DNA of 64,000 nt from Prostheceraeus crozeri. Taxonomy: Eukaryota > Platyhelminthes > Polycladida > Euryleptidae. Positions 1 to 12,483 of the stretch are shown here, in pieces; within the stretch, counting starts at the first letter, position 1; each line of letters opens with the position of its first letter. Under the pieces are notes generated by a model. It was not told where the DNA came from. It made no database searches and saw only the letters and a program-made list of their open reading frames with translations. The stretch covers positions 1-64,000 of the forward strand of contig CAJQUW010011508.1 in NCBI GenBank assembly GCA_907163375.1, written 5' to 3'. The translations under genes were made by a program, and so were the position numbers.

Positions 1-185
1 TGTATGATGTCTGCTAGTGGGCTACAAACATCAGCGGCCATTCGCTTCAAGAATGGAGGCTGCAAGCCATCACTTCCTGGTGACTTCTTCGCATCATGTT
101 TGAGCAACTGATTAGACACTCGATCAACACTAGCGTCCTGATCCCAATGGACATCGTTATTCGGTAGAATTCTTGAGACGCTATA
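1..185 (-). mobile_element. Non-LTR retrotransposon fragment, start of reverse transcriptase domain
   Basis: Read on the minus strand, about 60 codons are open and include KKSPGSDGLQPPFLKRMA, the conserved KSPGxDG block that opens the reverse transcriptase domain of CR1/jockey-type LINEs. The element runs off the left edge of the window, so the catalytic YADD block is not visible. I see no LINE coding sequence upstream of about 185. It is probably a truncated, inactive copy. The match rests on a single motif block. Confidence 0.65.
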
Positions 186-1599
186 GAACAATCACATGAG
201 TTTTATAAAAATTCGAAGCAAATTTAGAGCTTATTTCTTCGGCTGCATCTTTTAGAGTTGAAAATGATAAAATCAATTTTGACAAGAGAAGATATGAAGT
301 GCTACTTTTTGAATTGCTAACAACTTTTCAGAGACCACTTTTCGTGATAGCTTTGTTTCTGAACCAGTTAGACTTAGCTTGCGTTATCGATGTCCCTAGT
401 TTGTTCTTCAAATGAAGATACAGCGAGCAATTCCTCTCCGCATAGGCTTTGTGCTTCTTATCAATAACAGATTTCAACAATGGTGTGATCGACGGCTTGT
501 CTGTTTAAAAAACTGAATGAAATAGTCTCATATAGTGCTGAATCAAGAATTTCGTGGAAGATTTCACACTATTCAACAATCTGCAGTTAACTTCGATGAA
601 AGTTATACCATGCATAAGAATTCAATTTTCTTTGTAGAGTAAAAATGTGCGATTACTGTCCTGAAGCAGTCAAAGATAATGCATTATCCCTTGTCTTTGG
701 AAACAGCAGATGGCTACCTGAATTTCAAGAAAATGAATTCGAACAACAGCTCAATGCAACTTGAATTTCAACAGCATGTTTTTATACAAGTGACTAGATC
801 ATAGAGAGATCACGAAAAATTCGCTTCTCTTAATCAGCAGAAATATTAAGTAAGGTTGCTGTAGGCATTTCTCAACATATCCATCCACTGTATATAGGAC
901 ATACAGGGCATAATAGGGTGGACGAATGTGTCATGAATTGGGCTTTAGAAAAAGCACACAATAATTCTGTGATCAACTTATTACTCGCTTTCATACTTGC
1001 ATCCAGTGACGGCAGTTGTTTAGCTGAAGTCCACTGCAGTAACTAACATTCTATATAGTGTCTGCAGTCTCCATACTTCACAACACAATCGTTAGATACA
1101 AAAATTATATACAACGTGATACCTAATTCATATACAAATTGAAACTAACGTGATTTGCTAAAGACCTTCACTGAAGTCTGATAATAATTTACTAAGTAAT
1201 GACCAAATAAACTGATCAACTAAGTATGATTTGCGAAGATACCGAAGAATATTTTGATATCTTTACCTCGCATTTGCTTGGTATTGAGGGACTTGCAGTG
1301 ATATTTTTATCAAATTCTACTCTAATTGTACTAAACTGTGCATTTGCACACTACATTATATCAAAAGCTATTGCCTACTACACAAGTCAACAAAATAATT
1401 AACAATGACATGAGTGCCTAATTTTGCCGTTCGCATTATATTTGGTAAAAATTGAAATTTTACACAAAAAAATATACCCCTGGTGGGATAATGGGACATA
1501 TGTTCCATGACGAAATAACTCAAAATATCACAGAAATTGCTCGACTGAAATGCACTTCTATGTACAAAACGAGACAAGCAGTGTTTCAATTGGTGTGTT
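186..1599. other. Noncoding, no gene recognised
   Basis: AT-rich DNA with stops in all frames. I see no convincing coding region, RNA gene or repeat boundary here. Short open frames on the minus strand have no recognisable motif. Confidence 0.5.
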
Positions 1600-2191
1600 T
1601 CTCATAGTTTGACCCTGAACACCAAAATCCAAATTGATGTTAATTAGCGATGAAACCCACATCCTCAATAAGGCATCAGATGTAAGACAAGTCGCTAGTA
1701 TGACGTTCCTTGGAGTCACCTTTCAAAAGAATTTGGGTTGGAATCAGCATGTCGACAGAATATGCAGATCTGCGAGCCGCATAATTTTTTCTCTCAAAAA
1801 AATCAAAAAGTTTAAATCTTTGAAGAAAGCCGATCTGATTAAAGTAGATTACGCTTATATTATAGGGATCCTGGAGTACAACTCTCCTTTGTTTGTCGGG
1901 CTGAATGAGACTAATTCTAGGAAATCAGAGAGGATTCATCAACGGTGCCATCGCATCATCCGTGGCTCTGGATGTAACTGCGACAAATTCACTCTTCTTT
2001 TCATCCGTCGTCAGCATCAAGCCATGAAATTCTTTTGCAATTTATCAAATCCTAAGAATGTCCTCTACAAGCTCTGTCCAAAATTAAACAGGAACTCCCG
2101 TCGAATTCAGCAACCTTTGTCCAAAACCAAACGCCGCGCCAATTCGCTTGTACGATTTTGCACATCCTTGTACAATCGTCTTTATGTTTAG
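1600..2191 (+). mobile_element. Non-LTR retrotransposon fragment, C-terminal reverse transcriptase region
   Basis: The open frame from 1637 encodes the thumb and C-terminal part of a LINE reverse transcriptase. FLGVTFQKNLGWNQHVDRI matches the FLGV-(x)-LxWxxHI block that follows the palm. It is followed by ILEYNSPLFVG, the IRSxLEYxxPLFVG block, and by the Cys-containing CNCDKF segment. The same order of blocks occurs in the two LINEs at 32.4-33.5 kb and 39.4-42.1 kb, so this is the same broad family. The catalytic YADD part is missing and the frame just upstream is shifted, so this is a 5'-truncated dead copy. Confidence 0.75.
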
Positions 2192-3451
2192 AATGAGATT
2201 GTATTTTTTCTTACATTGAACCATTATTTCTGACCGCACAGCCGATTATTTGAGTGTTTGATTTTTTTGATCATGTGTGCATTACTTAATGACTTGTCCA
2301 ATCACCGATTGTCATTCATAAATAAATACGCTTTCTATTATACTCTAATTACAAGATCACACAAACATTTATCACGCAATTTTGAGCTACTTTTCGAGCA
2401 AACTGTCCAACAGCAGACAAATTGTGCTTGGTCTCCATCGATGTGATGCACTACTCAGCAAGGACTTGTACAAAAAGTTCAATATTGAAATACCTTGTTG
2501 GAATTCGACAGCAACGTTCGAACAATCTCCTCTAGGTAGCATGTTTGATGTTGATATAATCCTGTAGCTCTCTTTTAAGAAGACAATTATTTTGTATACC
2601 ATGAAATTCTGTCGCTTTCCTCATCTTCAACTAGCTCAACATCTTTTGCTGAATTATCAACACAGACTTTGATACAGAAATAACATTGTTTAAGCGGTTA
2701 AACTGCGGATTGATGTTGAATTGCTTTGTTCTTTTTTCCGAATGATGGCAATGAAAGTGATGAATAATTATGAAGATTTTCATGTGCTTTGCGACGTAAT
2801 GAAAGATCACAAAAAAAACAAGGATACTTCGAAAGTCCACTTGTAGGTACAACTCCTGCAGTTACATGCACAAGTATTTTGAACACTTTCTACATTTAGC
2901 TTTGTCCGAATTTATCTTTTCAAAATGTTCTCAAAGTTTGAGAACCGGCGAATTGTGACGTGCATCCATTGCATTCGATTTACGACTGACCTACCGTTTG
3001 AAAGTTTCATAGAAGAAAAATGAAGCACCTAAGAGTTTTCGTACTTATTGACTGTTTGAGATTTGTTAGTGTGTGACTTTCTAGCGCCAATCGACACAGA
3101 AAAGAGGCATGTGGTGATTTCTATTTACGAAAACGCCGCGAGCAAGTAGCAGCTCTGCTTTGACGTTTGCGATTTATTGTAGATAGAGTCGACGACAGAG
3201 CTACGGATACAGCAAACGATAGTGGAGTGACCAAGAAAAACGCGAGCAAGCGACTTACAGTTGCTTTAGCATCTATCGAGTAGCTGCAGGTCGTCAAATT
3301 GGTGTGAAGAAAGCGTTGACGCTATATCATTCAAAACTTAATGAATGGTTACAGAAACATTTTACCGTGAAATTTCGTGTTTATTTCCGTGAATCGGGAA
3401 GAGACACAAGCTGCTTATTTCCGGGAAACTCCCGAAAGCGTGCTTATTAAT
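2192..3451. other. Noncoding, no gene recognised
   Basis: Only short open frames without recognisable motifs. No 3' tail of the preceding LINE fragment could be fixed with certainty. Confidence 0.45.
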
Positions 3452-3960
3452 TCAGGCTAAATCAAGTTGTAAGATAGTGATTTGAAGAATATGCATATTT
3501 TACAGAGTTCTCATTTTACAAAATAGCGATCAAGAAGCAACGCAACATGGAGTGACAAATGCGAAAAAATGAATACATAAACTGAATCTGTGAAAAAAAT
3601 GATGAACAAATAAAGATGGCTCTGCTTATGAGATTTACAAGGGACCGTATGGCGGTATAGGCTACAGTTCAGTTCACGTAGGTGCTTTGTTTTTCGTGAT
3701 GTCGAAACTGCTGATTCGTGTTCAAAATGCATAAAGAATTTTTAAGACTGTAGTTTTCAGAAATATTATTCCTCAACTTCGCTGACAGCTTTTGATAGAT
3801 CACCATTTTTTCACAAATTCAGTTTAATGCATTCATTTTTTCGCAATTGTCACTCCATGTTGTGCTACTTCTTGTACGCTATTTTGCAAAGTGAAAACTC
3901 CGAAAAATAGGCACATTCTTCAAATTTCTATCTTACAACTTGATTTAGCCTGATTTCATG
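3452..3960. repeat. Foldback / MITE-like inverted-repeat element
   Basis: Two long arms are imperfect reverse complements of each other: about 3452-3605 and about 3800-3960. The outer ends are CAGGCTAAATCAAGTTGTAA on the left and its reverse complement, ending GATTTAGCCTG, on the right. Further in, AACATGGAGTGACAA at about 3543 has its reverse complement at about 3847. The arms are separated by about 195 bp of unique sequence with no open frame. This is the layout of a nonautonomous foldback or MITE DNA transposon. I could not assign a superfamily because no clean target-site duplication is visible. Confidence 0.7.
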
Positions 3961-6900
3961 CGAGTTTTTAGCGGGATAATAAGAGGGTAGAAATATGACT
4001 TCCATTCCCCGGAAGGCACTCTTTCACCTCTAATTGACATATTTCAAAATACATTTTCTTCAGACTTTGTATAAATATTCTCCAGTATAATTACAGATCA
4101 GGTCTGTATTATTGACGTACATTTCCCATAAAGCACCGAATCAAATGCTGCCATATAGGAGGAGAAATTGTCATAGGGGTAGGTAAAATGGAACTACGTA
4201 GTTTGGGGAAATTGACCGTTCTGATGAAATGGTCCATTCATTTATCTTTGAAACTCGACAGATATATTTACATGTACATGATGATCTACTATATGATGAA
4301 TGCCTATCAATCTCTTCTAATATACTTAAAAACATTAACACACAATAAAAGCAACTGTTAAACACAAATAGGAAATGGGGAAACGATTCCAATCTGGATA
4401 TTAATGACCAAAAACCCCAAAGAGCATGCAGACAAAGAGCATGCCCAAAGGCATTTCTAAGGCAAGTTTTGAAATAATGTGATGTGGTTCTGTCGCCCAT
4501 ATGCTGCCAAAGTGACATACTAAAACAACGTCACAATTATGCGCAGTTAATGCCAAAGTGACATTTGCCATTTATTTTGCATCGAATGAAAAATGACTAA
4601 GGTGCTTTCATGCCAATCAGCAGAAATGCTGCGCTAATGCAGCAAATAAGGTTGAAGCCACGAAAATGCCGCTTAGCTTCGAAAATATCTGTTAAATGTT
4701 AAAAAATATAAATGTTTGGAACTTTGCCAAAACCATTTCAACGGGGTAATTGCGACTTTTCTGACAGCTTCACAAAAGTGATTCCTTATGGAACAAAATA
4801 CTCAGAGAACAAGAAGAGTGCATCAGCTCTCCAAATGAAAGATGGAGGTTCAAGGATTCACCAGAAAAAAATTAGGAGCGATTTTGTATAAGGCGTCAAA
4901 GCATATAGAGCAGGTGAATATTACTCTATGAATTAAAGTGCTCATAGCCCAATAACACGGAGAAATATGAGCACTGAGTCGCGGGGTTATATGGGTTTTC
5001 TACGCCTTGTATTTTGGCTTATGAATAGGCCTACTAATTATCAACGGCTTTATCGCTTCTTATACATGATTGTTGCATCAGGACAAGAAATTAGAATGGA
5101 CCATGTCACCACGTCTGTGACGGCTTATATTGATTGTAGGAAATATAGTTTCATTCATGGCTGCATTTGCCTAGAAAGTCATGAATCATTATATTTAATT
5201 AGATTTTATTCCTTGACACAACTTGAATCGCCGTTTCATTTGCACCATGTTACTCATACCACATTAATCGGCTAGGGTTGTGCACAATATTTCTGTACTC
5301 GTATGAGTTTTGCATCATCGGTTTTTTGTTCCATGTGTCTTAAAATTCAATGCTTTGCAATCGGTTTTTTGCAAAGTTGCAGTATCAGTTTTCGACACAA
5401 TTATAAGTTTTAAGTGTCTATAGGCCGCAGATGTTTTGCTGTTAAATAAGAGCACAAGTAAGTATAAGTGCTTCGTTTCATATCAGCTAATACCAGTGGC
5501 GGTACTTCTATTCTCCCCCCCCCCCCGACATTTTCGTATGTTTCCAAATTCATCGAATTTCGTCAAACATAGTCACATTGGATTTAGAATATACTTGCAC
5601 TGAGTGACAGTGCAACAGCACTGAGAACTTCTCAGCATCAAGTCTTACTTGAACCATGGGATGGAGGATTGGCCACCTGGATACTCAGTTAGATTGAAAA
5701 GAACGGAGATACAGTTGTGCTCATGAACTTCGTGGGATTGTTGTCTACAGTGAACGACAAAGCAAGTGCTGTAAAATTTTCTACAAACCAGAGGACTTTC
5801 ACTCACTCAACAATTTTGCTACGGAAGTGAGACTGCACTTAGGAGCAAGAGAAGATCGTTGACGACGCAACACTCGTGAGTGTCAACAACAAAAATGAGG
5901 GGTGTGGTAGAATATTAAACCTCAGTGGCGGCTTCAGTGATCATACCCTTCATGCTCATCATGACAAGGCATTTTGTCTCATTCTCCACCTAAATCGACC
6001 TTCTCAATCATAAGACAGTCAACGTTTTGTATCGACAAACCACGCAGTTTTCAGACTTTCACTGCATTCAATTGCTGTTCTCAGATTCTTTTTGTGGTCC
6101 AGTCCATTTTGTTTGATATGCACCTATCAGCAAAATGATTTGTGATTTGTGGTTTATTTGTTGTTTCTTTCTTATTGGCCTGCGTTTTAACCATCTTTAA
6201 ATCTGAAATCGTGCAACTGCATATTTTATATGGGAGAGGCGGGACTAATATGGGCGAAATTTGAGCTTCTCAGCTCCTAGCTCAGGACCCATTGCTCGAA
6301 TGAACTTCAAATTCGATAGAGAACTAATTATGGTCATTGTTTGTCCGTATGTGGTCGTGCAACTGATTTAAGGAAGACACGCACTCACACGCGTGCACGC
6401 ACTCAGAAGATAAAAAAAGAATGTCTATGATCACAGAGGTATCGACAATGAAATCAGACTTGGTTATTTGGTTATAAACCTCTTATTCTGTGGAGATTGA
6501 TTGTTCGAGGCTCTTCCCAAATTTACCCGAAGTCGCAGTCCTAGAAGTGATTGGACTCCGGCTAATATTGTCTTGATCAGTTCCATGTTGAGCAATATGC
6601 ACGTACAATTCGTGGCTTTTGCGTTTGTCTTAAATTTATATGCTACTTTCTTGGGTTTGGATCACATGAATAGATTGTGATTTCTCAATAGACATTATCA
6701 AAACGAATATCGTTTATATTTTAATATGAGCGTGCTTAACGAAATACTGTGTATCAAGATATATTAAATTTATTTTTTTATTTATTTCTCAACAAAGAAC
6801 ACGAAGGTAATGACATGAGACATGACAAATGATGATTTTAGGTAATAATATGACAGTCTCATTTAATATCGCTCCACTGATGTATTAGTCATATGCACTC

Positions 6901-7864
6901 TAGTATTTATAGGGAACATATAATCTGATTGAAGTTTTCATGCTCTTTCTGATACGAAATAACTTGAAGATCTTGCAAAAAATCAGCTGGCTATTTAATG
7001 TACTGATTGTTTACAACATTCAGACTGTTCCAACAAAGGAAAACAGTGATCAAATCAATAAAACCCATGCTAGATAATGGGACATAGCCTACATACAATG
7101 TATTTGCGCCACAATGCTTTATAGCCACCATCACTCAGAAAAATCATGCAGAAAACCATGAATTTGCATCATGCATAGCATGTATTTAAAGATCATGCAT
7201 TTATTGTCATTATTTGTTTGCATTATTTATCATGTGAAAATTTGATAGTTATCCCAAAACAGCATGAACATGAAAGCTGCAGTTGGTGAGGAGAATTTAA
7301 TCAACTGTCCGAAGAACCGGATTCTCGCTTTTCAAAACTCTCGTTGAGATCTCTACGACCAAGTATGAACAACGGAGATACCAACATTTAGTATTTCAAA
7401 GACTTGCCCTTCAACTTCTTACTTTAAAAATCGATATTTCCTCCTTCTAATTTTTGTGCCCGTTTAAGCAGCATGGTATCTGCGGAATATCGCACGCATC
7501 ACGTATTTTACAGCAATTTTTTTAAAAAAAAATCTTGGGAGCGTGGCTCAAATTCTCTTTATTATTCACATTATTCAAGAAGTGTATTTCAAAGAGTATC
7601 TATGGGTACAACATAAAGAAGTCCGATCTCGACCTCGAAAGAAATTTGACCGAAGTCAAAGTTCTGGCAACTCCAATCAATTTACCATGTGCGTCTTATT
7701 TTTAGTAATGCGTTGATAATCTGCTAAGTGTGAAGCTTTCAGAGAGCCATCACAACAAATTGCATAATGCTTTTAAGACGCACACTTCACAGTATTTTAA
7801 TTCAGCGGAAGTACAAGATACGTAGATATCAACGTCGAGGCGTTGCATTGATTTACACATAGTG
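3961..7864. other. Noncoding upstream flank of the glycosyltransferase gene; poly-C tract
   Basis: I see no gene in these 3.9 kb. The stretch holds a run of C residues at about 5513-5526 and a CA/CG-rich patch at about 6380-6400. The last few hundred bases presumably hold the promoter and 5' UTR of the glycosyltransferase gene starting at 7865, but no convincing TATA box or initiator pair was found. Confidence 0.45.
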
Positions 7865-8504
7865 ATGCTGAATTCATTTGTCTGGACTAAGCGCCGAAAA
7901 TGTGTGGTATATACTTTAGTTTTCCTTATGGCAATGAAAAGTGCAATTTATATTATAAGTTCAGTCTATCACGGACCGATGTCAATGAATTTGCATAGAA
8001 AGTCTGCTAATGAGTGTCTGCAGTCGAGTCTCAGATACATCGATCATTCAATCACTGGAATTCCACTGATAATTCATCAGATTTATTCAAACCAACATGT
8101 TCCAATTCAATATTCAGCGCCTCTGATTTCGTGTCGAAATATGAATCCAGGCTTCCAGAAAATATTGTGGACAGATAATGAAATCAAATTATTGGTAAGA
8201 GCAAAATATCCAAGCCTATACAACCTGTTCAAAAGGGCAGAAGACATTGAAAAAGCAGACATAGGTCGATATGTCATTTTACATCATTTTGGAGGAATTT
8301 ACATTGATATGGATGTTGAATGTCGGCAACCTCTTCTCCCTATTGTCAATAAGCACATGTGTCTTTTAGATACAGAAAATAAGATACAAGTGCAAATACT
8401 GTACGATCAGCCATATAGTGTCACCAATGCCATCATGGCCTGCTCAAAAGGACATCCGTTTTTTCGATTTGCCATTGAAAGCCTAAATCGATTCCAATCC
8501 CAGC
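7865..8504 (+). CDS. Family 32 (OCH1/SUR1-like) glycosyltransferase, exon 1
   Basis: This exon encodes about 213 residues. A basic N-terminus is followed by a hydrophobic segment at residues 13-33, which suggests a type II signal anchor and a Golgi location. Next come IPLIIHQIY, the IPKxIHQ block typical of this family, and a conserved Trp (ILWTDNE). GGIYIDMDVEC contains the DxD metal and nucleotide-sugar binding motif. Relatives are mannosyl- or other hexosyltransferases; the substrate cannot be told here. The start is the first ATG after an in-frame TAG at about 7826. The exon ends at CAGC|GTGAGT (8504/8505) in phase 1. The downstream exon at 34396 restores the frame and supplies the expected C-terminal block, for a total near 360 residues, a normal length for the family. 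Confidence 0.85.
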
Positions 8505-9815
8505 GTGAGTAGGTCCATCTGCATCAATATTTTCTCGATATGAAGCAATAAGTTAAATTTCATTTCAACGTGGAGAGAAATATGGGAGTGTATTAAAAAC
8601 TTGTCTCTATTTTTTTCAATGCTCCCAATAAATGCCTGGTAGTATTTGCCACGGACATTTTACCTATCCTGAACTATTTTTCTACCTTACCTATTGTACG
8701 TATATGAAAAACACGGCATACTTAAAAATGAGAAAATCTGGCAGCGGAAGAATACAAAGTTAAACAAATACCCTGACAAAACCTTGGAAAATATTAGATA
8801 ATTGAAGGTATAGAGTTCAAAAATATAGTTTATACTTAAACTTTCTGAATATGCACAATTTGCAAAATGGCAATATGCACCTGATATACATGAAAACGTT
8901 TTGAAATTCATATTTACTTGATTCATTTATTATGAAACATAAAATGCATGATAAAACATGAGCATCACATTCGTTTTTAAGAATTGCACAAGTGCAATAT
9001 ACGTGTAAGTTATGTGCATGTTGTAAGTATAAAGCTTTCTTTACTCTAGCATGTCTTTTGTTCGCATTAAGGTACAGACCAGAGTATTCCAATTGTTGAA
9101 AATTGACACTGTGTGATGTATTTTTCTGTGCATAGATAATAGCACATTAATACAAATATACGCATGTAATTATACGAGTACAACTATACATTCCCAATAG
9201 GAATGCTGTTTATAAGACTCGATAATTAAAGTAGTGAACATTCTAAATCATTGCGTTGTCTATTCCTATGTATGGCAATTGGCAAGATTGGTTGATATTG
9301 TCTATGTTAATCATTAATAGCCTATTAGCTTTCATCATGACTAAATAAAAACTGACTAACTAAATTCTTACAAAACATCCAAAGACACGATCATATGCCT
9401 TGCACATCAATCACATGATAAAGATGATGAAATCGCATCTATTTACAGTCAATCCCTGACAATCGCAGACAACGGCGGGATAAGTTGGGATGCGAAGCCG
9501 TAGTTGGATGATACAACAGCCACTAGAGATGCGGATCGGCACTATGTGAATATATCGGCTAGTAATGAATTTTGATGACAATAAGGTTCCTACGTACCCT
9601 AATATTTCCATTAATTCCCATATTCCCGGTCTTTGCCCGCTTTACCCGATATTTACCAGTTTTTCCCATCTGCCCTACTAAGAAACCAGTTTTTCGATCA
9701 ATACTTTGACATCGTACACATGAAGCTACAATTGGCATATTTATTCATCCACGAATGCATCTATTTAATTCTTATATGAATAACAGTCAAGCTATACAAA
9801 CCCCAACTCACATTA
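8505..9815 (+). other. Intron of the glycosyltransferase gene, 5' part; no coding features
   Basis: Begins with the GTGAGT donor. AT-rich, without recognisable coding sequence. The Polinton is inserted at its right edge. Confidence 0.6.
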
Positions 9816-9821
9816 GACTTC
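9816..9821. repeat. Polinton target-site duplication, left (GACTTC)
   Basis: GACTTC directly precedes the element's terminal AGTAGTAAGC. The same hexamer follows the right terminus in tandem copies 2 (43927-43932) and 3 (55800-55805). Copy 1 has AACTTC at 32057-32062, one substitution away. Polintons characteristically make 6-bp duplications. Confidence 0.85.
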
Positions 9822-10490
9822 AGTAGTAAGCAAACCTCCACTTTAAACACAGCGCCCCCCCTCGGTTGAGTGTCCGTGTAGACTTGGGCGGCCGACCAGG
9901 TTGGGCAGAGTTAGCGGTGGGATGTTTTCGGTTCTAGCGTCTAACCGGCTGTTCCAATGGTAGATCTGAGACCAGATTCGGATTCAGCGTCAAATTCTGC
10001 ATCGGTAAGGTGATTTCCAACGCCATCGGAGAGAAAAAATTTTTGGGACGTCCCCCCCTCGGCAGCGTTGCTTCCAACTTTGGTTCTAGAGATCGTAGAA
10101 AGTCGTGCAATAGCTCGTTTGAAAGCTAAGAGTGAGACAAATTCACTGAAAGAAACGGCTTGTTTATATCTGTCTTCGTTTAGATGTGAAACGCCATTTA
10201 AGATTTGGGAGATTGGCGAAAAACGACAGAGTTAGCGGCGACTGTGGGATGTTTTGGGCTCTAGCGTCTAAACGGCTGCTCCAATGGTAGATCTGAGACC
10301 AGATTTGGAATCAGCGTCAAATTCTACATCCGTAGGGTGATTTCCAGCTCAATCGGCGAGAAAAAAGTTTCAACATTTTTCGGAAAAGTGACAGAGTTAA
10401 CGGCGAATGTGGGCTGGTTTTGGGCTGTAGAGCCAAAACGAAGCATCGGATGGGGAAACGGAGGACAGATTCGGATTCAGCGTCAAATTC
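9822..10490 (+). repeat. Polinton left terminal inverted repeat with internal subrepeats
   Basis: Reverse complement of 32056 down to about 31390, with very few differences in the outer 230 bp. It is built from a repeating module: AGATCTGAGACCAGAT, then TTCAGCGTCAAATTCT, then GTGATTTCCA, seen at about 9960, 10288 and 10465. A second copy of the segment at about 10020-10235 lies inside the repeat proper, at about 10520-10735, and has no counterpart on the right. A G-rich or C-rich run sits near the outer end (about 9853). Confidence 0.9.
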
Positions 10491-10854
10491 TGCATCCGTA
10501 GGGTGATTTCCAACGCCATCGGAGAGAAAACAATTTTGGGACGTCCCCCCTTCGGCAGCTTTGCTTCCAACTTTGGTTCTAGAGATCGTAGAAAGTCGTG
10601 CAATAGCTCGTTTGAAAGCTAAGAGTGAGACAAATTCAGTGAAAGAAACGGCTTGTTCATATCCGTCTTCGTTTAGATGTGAGACGCCATTTAAGATTTG
10701 AGAGATTGGCGAAAAAGACAGAGTTAGAATTTTACAAAAAACAGCTCCAGCGGTCGAACGAAGGCTCGGATTGGTAAGCGGAGGCCAGATTTGGAATCAT
10801 CTTGATGTTATTGTCCAATGAGGATTATCATACAATGAGAATCATGGATTTCTC

Positions 10855-10888
10855 TATAAATAATGAGACTTTAGAGTGACAATCATTC
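10855..10888 (+). promoter_or_regulatory. TATA box plus TCATTC initiator, promoter of the leftmost gene
   Basis: TATAAA starts at 10855. TCATTC lies at 10883-10888 with its A at 10885, exactly 30 bp downstream of the first T of the TATA box. The initiator resembles the arthropod-type TCA(G/T)T(C/T). The start codon is at 10956. Confidence 0.75.
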
Positions 10889-10955
10889 TATTTTTGAATC
10901 GTATAAGTGACGGACGCACGTTCTCTCAGCTCATCTATCCTACTTTTCAACTAGA

Positions 10956-11725
10956 ATGGTAAGTCAGAAAACTTCCCTCCACCTCCTTTCTTGAGTGTTT
11001 ACCTAATCGCATCTTTCCGCTTTCAGGCTTCTACATCACTTACCAGACTAGATGCTGATGTCCAGACGGTGCAAGGTTCGCTACAATCAGGACATCTACA
11101 GCTGAGACCGGTTGAGGAAACAATACAGGTACATAATCCTACACCCCTACAGCGTAAATTTAGACGAGGCATACGCTATTTCGATCATGCTATAGCGCTG
11201 GAAATGGGAATGATCCCTTCCACAGACGTGAGTGTGAAGAGGAATCAGTATGGAGACTATGTCATCATTCCTGTAGCTCCGTACATACGTCGCCAGCTTG
11301 ACATTATTGAAGAATTTGTGACACTAAATATGGATATCCCTACTCCCCTTGACGAAGTGTGGAGAGCCAGAGATGACAAGGATACACCATATAAAAAGAT
11401 ATGGGAAGGTGAACGACTTTCTTTACCACTATCGCATTGGTGTTCTTACTATCGAAAGAATAGAGAACAAATAGCACCCATCAAGTGTGAAGAGCTCGCA
11501 GAAGGCGCTTTGAATATTCGTTTCACAATAAGCGGACTATATTATGGTTATCATAAGGATAATAAATTGGCTTCTATAGCAATGCTTACTCAATCCATCC
11601 TATATATACCGAAGCAGCCAGATGTTAATAACATTATTGATCAAATCCTCAACGAGAGCGGTGGGAAGCACAGGTCAGAGAGGAATGTTGCCGGAAAACG
11701 CAAATCAAAGAAGGAGAATCGCTAA
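10956..11725 (+). CDS. Polinton early-type gene of unknown function; ATG in its own coding exon
   Basis: The ATG at 10956-10958 is followed at once by a consensus donor GTAAGT. A 68-bp intron (10959-11026) ends in TTTCCGCTTTCAG with a branch-like CCTAATC, and the second exon begins GCTTCTACA in frame. The product is about 234 residues, soluble, without a recognised domain, with a very basic tail (GKRKSKKENR) that could be a nuclear signal. A strong TATA/TCATTC promoter lies upstream and the left terminal repeat is adjacent. The end overlaps the RING-like ORF in another frame. I do not recognise the family. Intact as read. Confidence 0.7.
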
Positions 11726-11885
11726 TCCTTTCCTATCTCTACCTTATGACAATTCGCTTATGTGCTTTGAGTGTCGTAGACGTGGTCTTATCAGATACAT
11801 TTTACTTCTTCGCTGTCATCATGTTATTTGTGTATTTTGTCGTGAACAGCATCGTTGCACTTCTTCATATTGTAATATGTTATAG
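11685..11885 (+). CDS. Small RING-like zinc-finger ORF
   Basis: This 66-codon frame overlaps the end of the preceding gene by 41 bp. Residues show CxxC (CFEC), then CHHVICVFC, then CTSSYC, a C-x2-C / C-x-H-x3-C-x2-C / C-x3-C spacing close to a RING finger, though the last pair is C-x3-C. The proposed start is the ATG at 11685 in MLPENANQRRR. It may be a fragment of a longer protein that continued into the conserved segment at 11959, because the gap between them contains a pyrimidine-rich TTTCTTTTTAG (about 11918-11928) that looks like a splice acceptor. RING proteins usually act as ubiquitin E3 ligases; that role here is inference. Confidence 0.5.
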   Translation: MLPENANQRRRIANPFLSLPYDNSLMCFECRRRGLIRYILLLRCHHVICVFCREQHRCTSSYCNML

Positions 11886-11958
11886 GATTTTTCATCCGAT
11901 GAGTAAAACTATGTAATTTTCTTTTTAGTCATCCACCATCATTTTTATGGATTGATAG

Positions 11959-12480
11959 GGTGATCCTGTACAGGAGCTCAAAGCTATTGCCATGGACAAT
12001 TGCTCTTATCAGATTGTTAGTGTTTATCATCATCATGCCAAGTGTGATCCCAAAGCTGATGGATGGGCGAGAAAACATGTTCATGGACTTAATCAACAAT
12101 ATTAACAAGACTTTGGTCTTCCTACTGAAAGTGCTCTTCTTATTGACTTTAAAAGATGGCTAGCAGCCTTCAATGTTGTACGTATCTTTTTTAATGATCC
12201 CTCCAAGGAGAGAAAACTTTTTCCTAATCTAGTCATTAAAGATATTCTACTTCCACCTTGGGATAGTAGAGTTAATCAACACTATCATGAAGTTACGAAA
12301 CGTTTAAAGGAACTGAGTGTTCCCATTTCAAATGTTCGTCGTAGTAGTCGCTACATTCATAATCAATGTTCTTTTCCTCCTTACCTCAGCACTCCGAAAG
12401 TAAGGTTTGGTTTTCATTGCTCTTTATACGATAGTTACCAACTGTATCTATTTTATTTGTTTCAAACCCAAAATTTGTAA
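11959..12480 (+). pseudogene. Conserved Polinton-type ORF, interrupted by an in-frame TAA
   Basis: One frame is coding-like for 174 codons, broken once by TAA at 12103-12105. Striking blocks are VYHHHAKCDPKADGWARKH near the start, then RYIHNQCSFPPYL and GFHCSLYDSYQLYLFY at the end. The Cys, His and Trp spacing and the closing block match a protein I associate with Polinton-like elements, but I cannot name its function. There is no ATG at its beginning. The frame opens just after TAG (11956-11958), so it was probably an exon joined to upstream sequence. The same frame continues past TAA 12478 into the next gene. Confidence 0.55.
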
Positions 12481-12483
12481 TAC

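Noticed and set aside
4171..4518. 115-codon minus-strand ORF
   Set aside because: No recognisable motif, no promoter or splice context; consistent with chance in AT-rich DNA.
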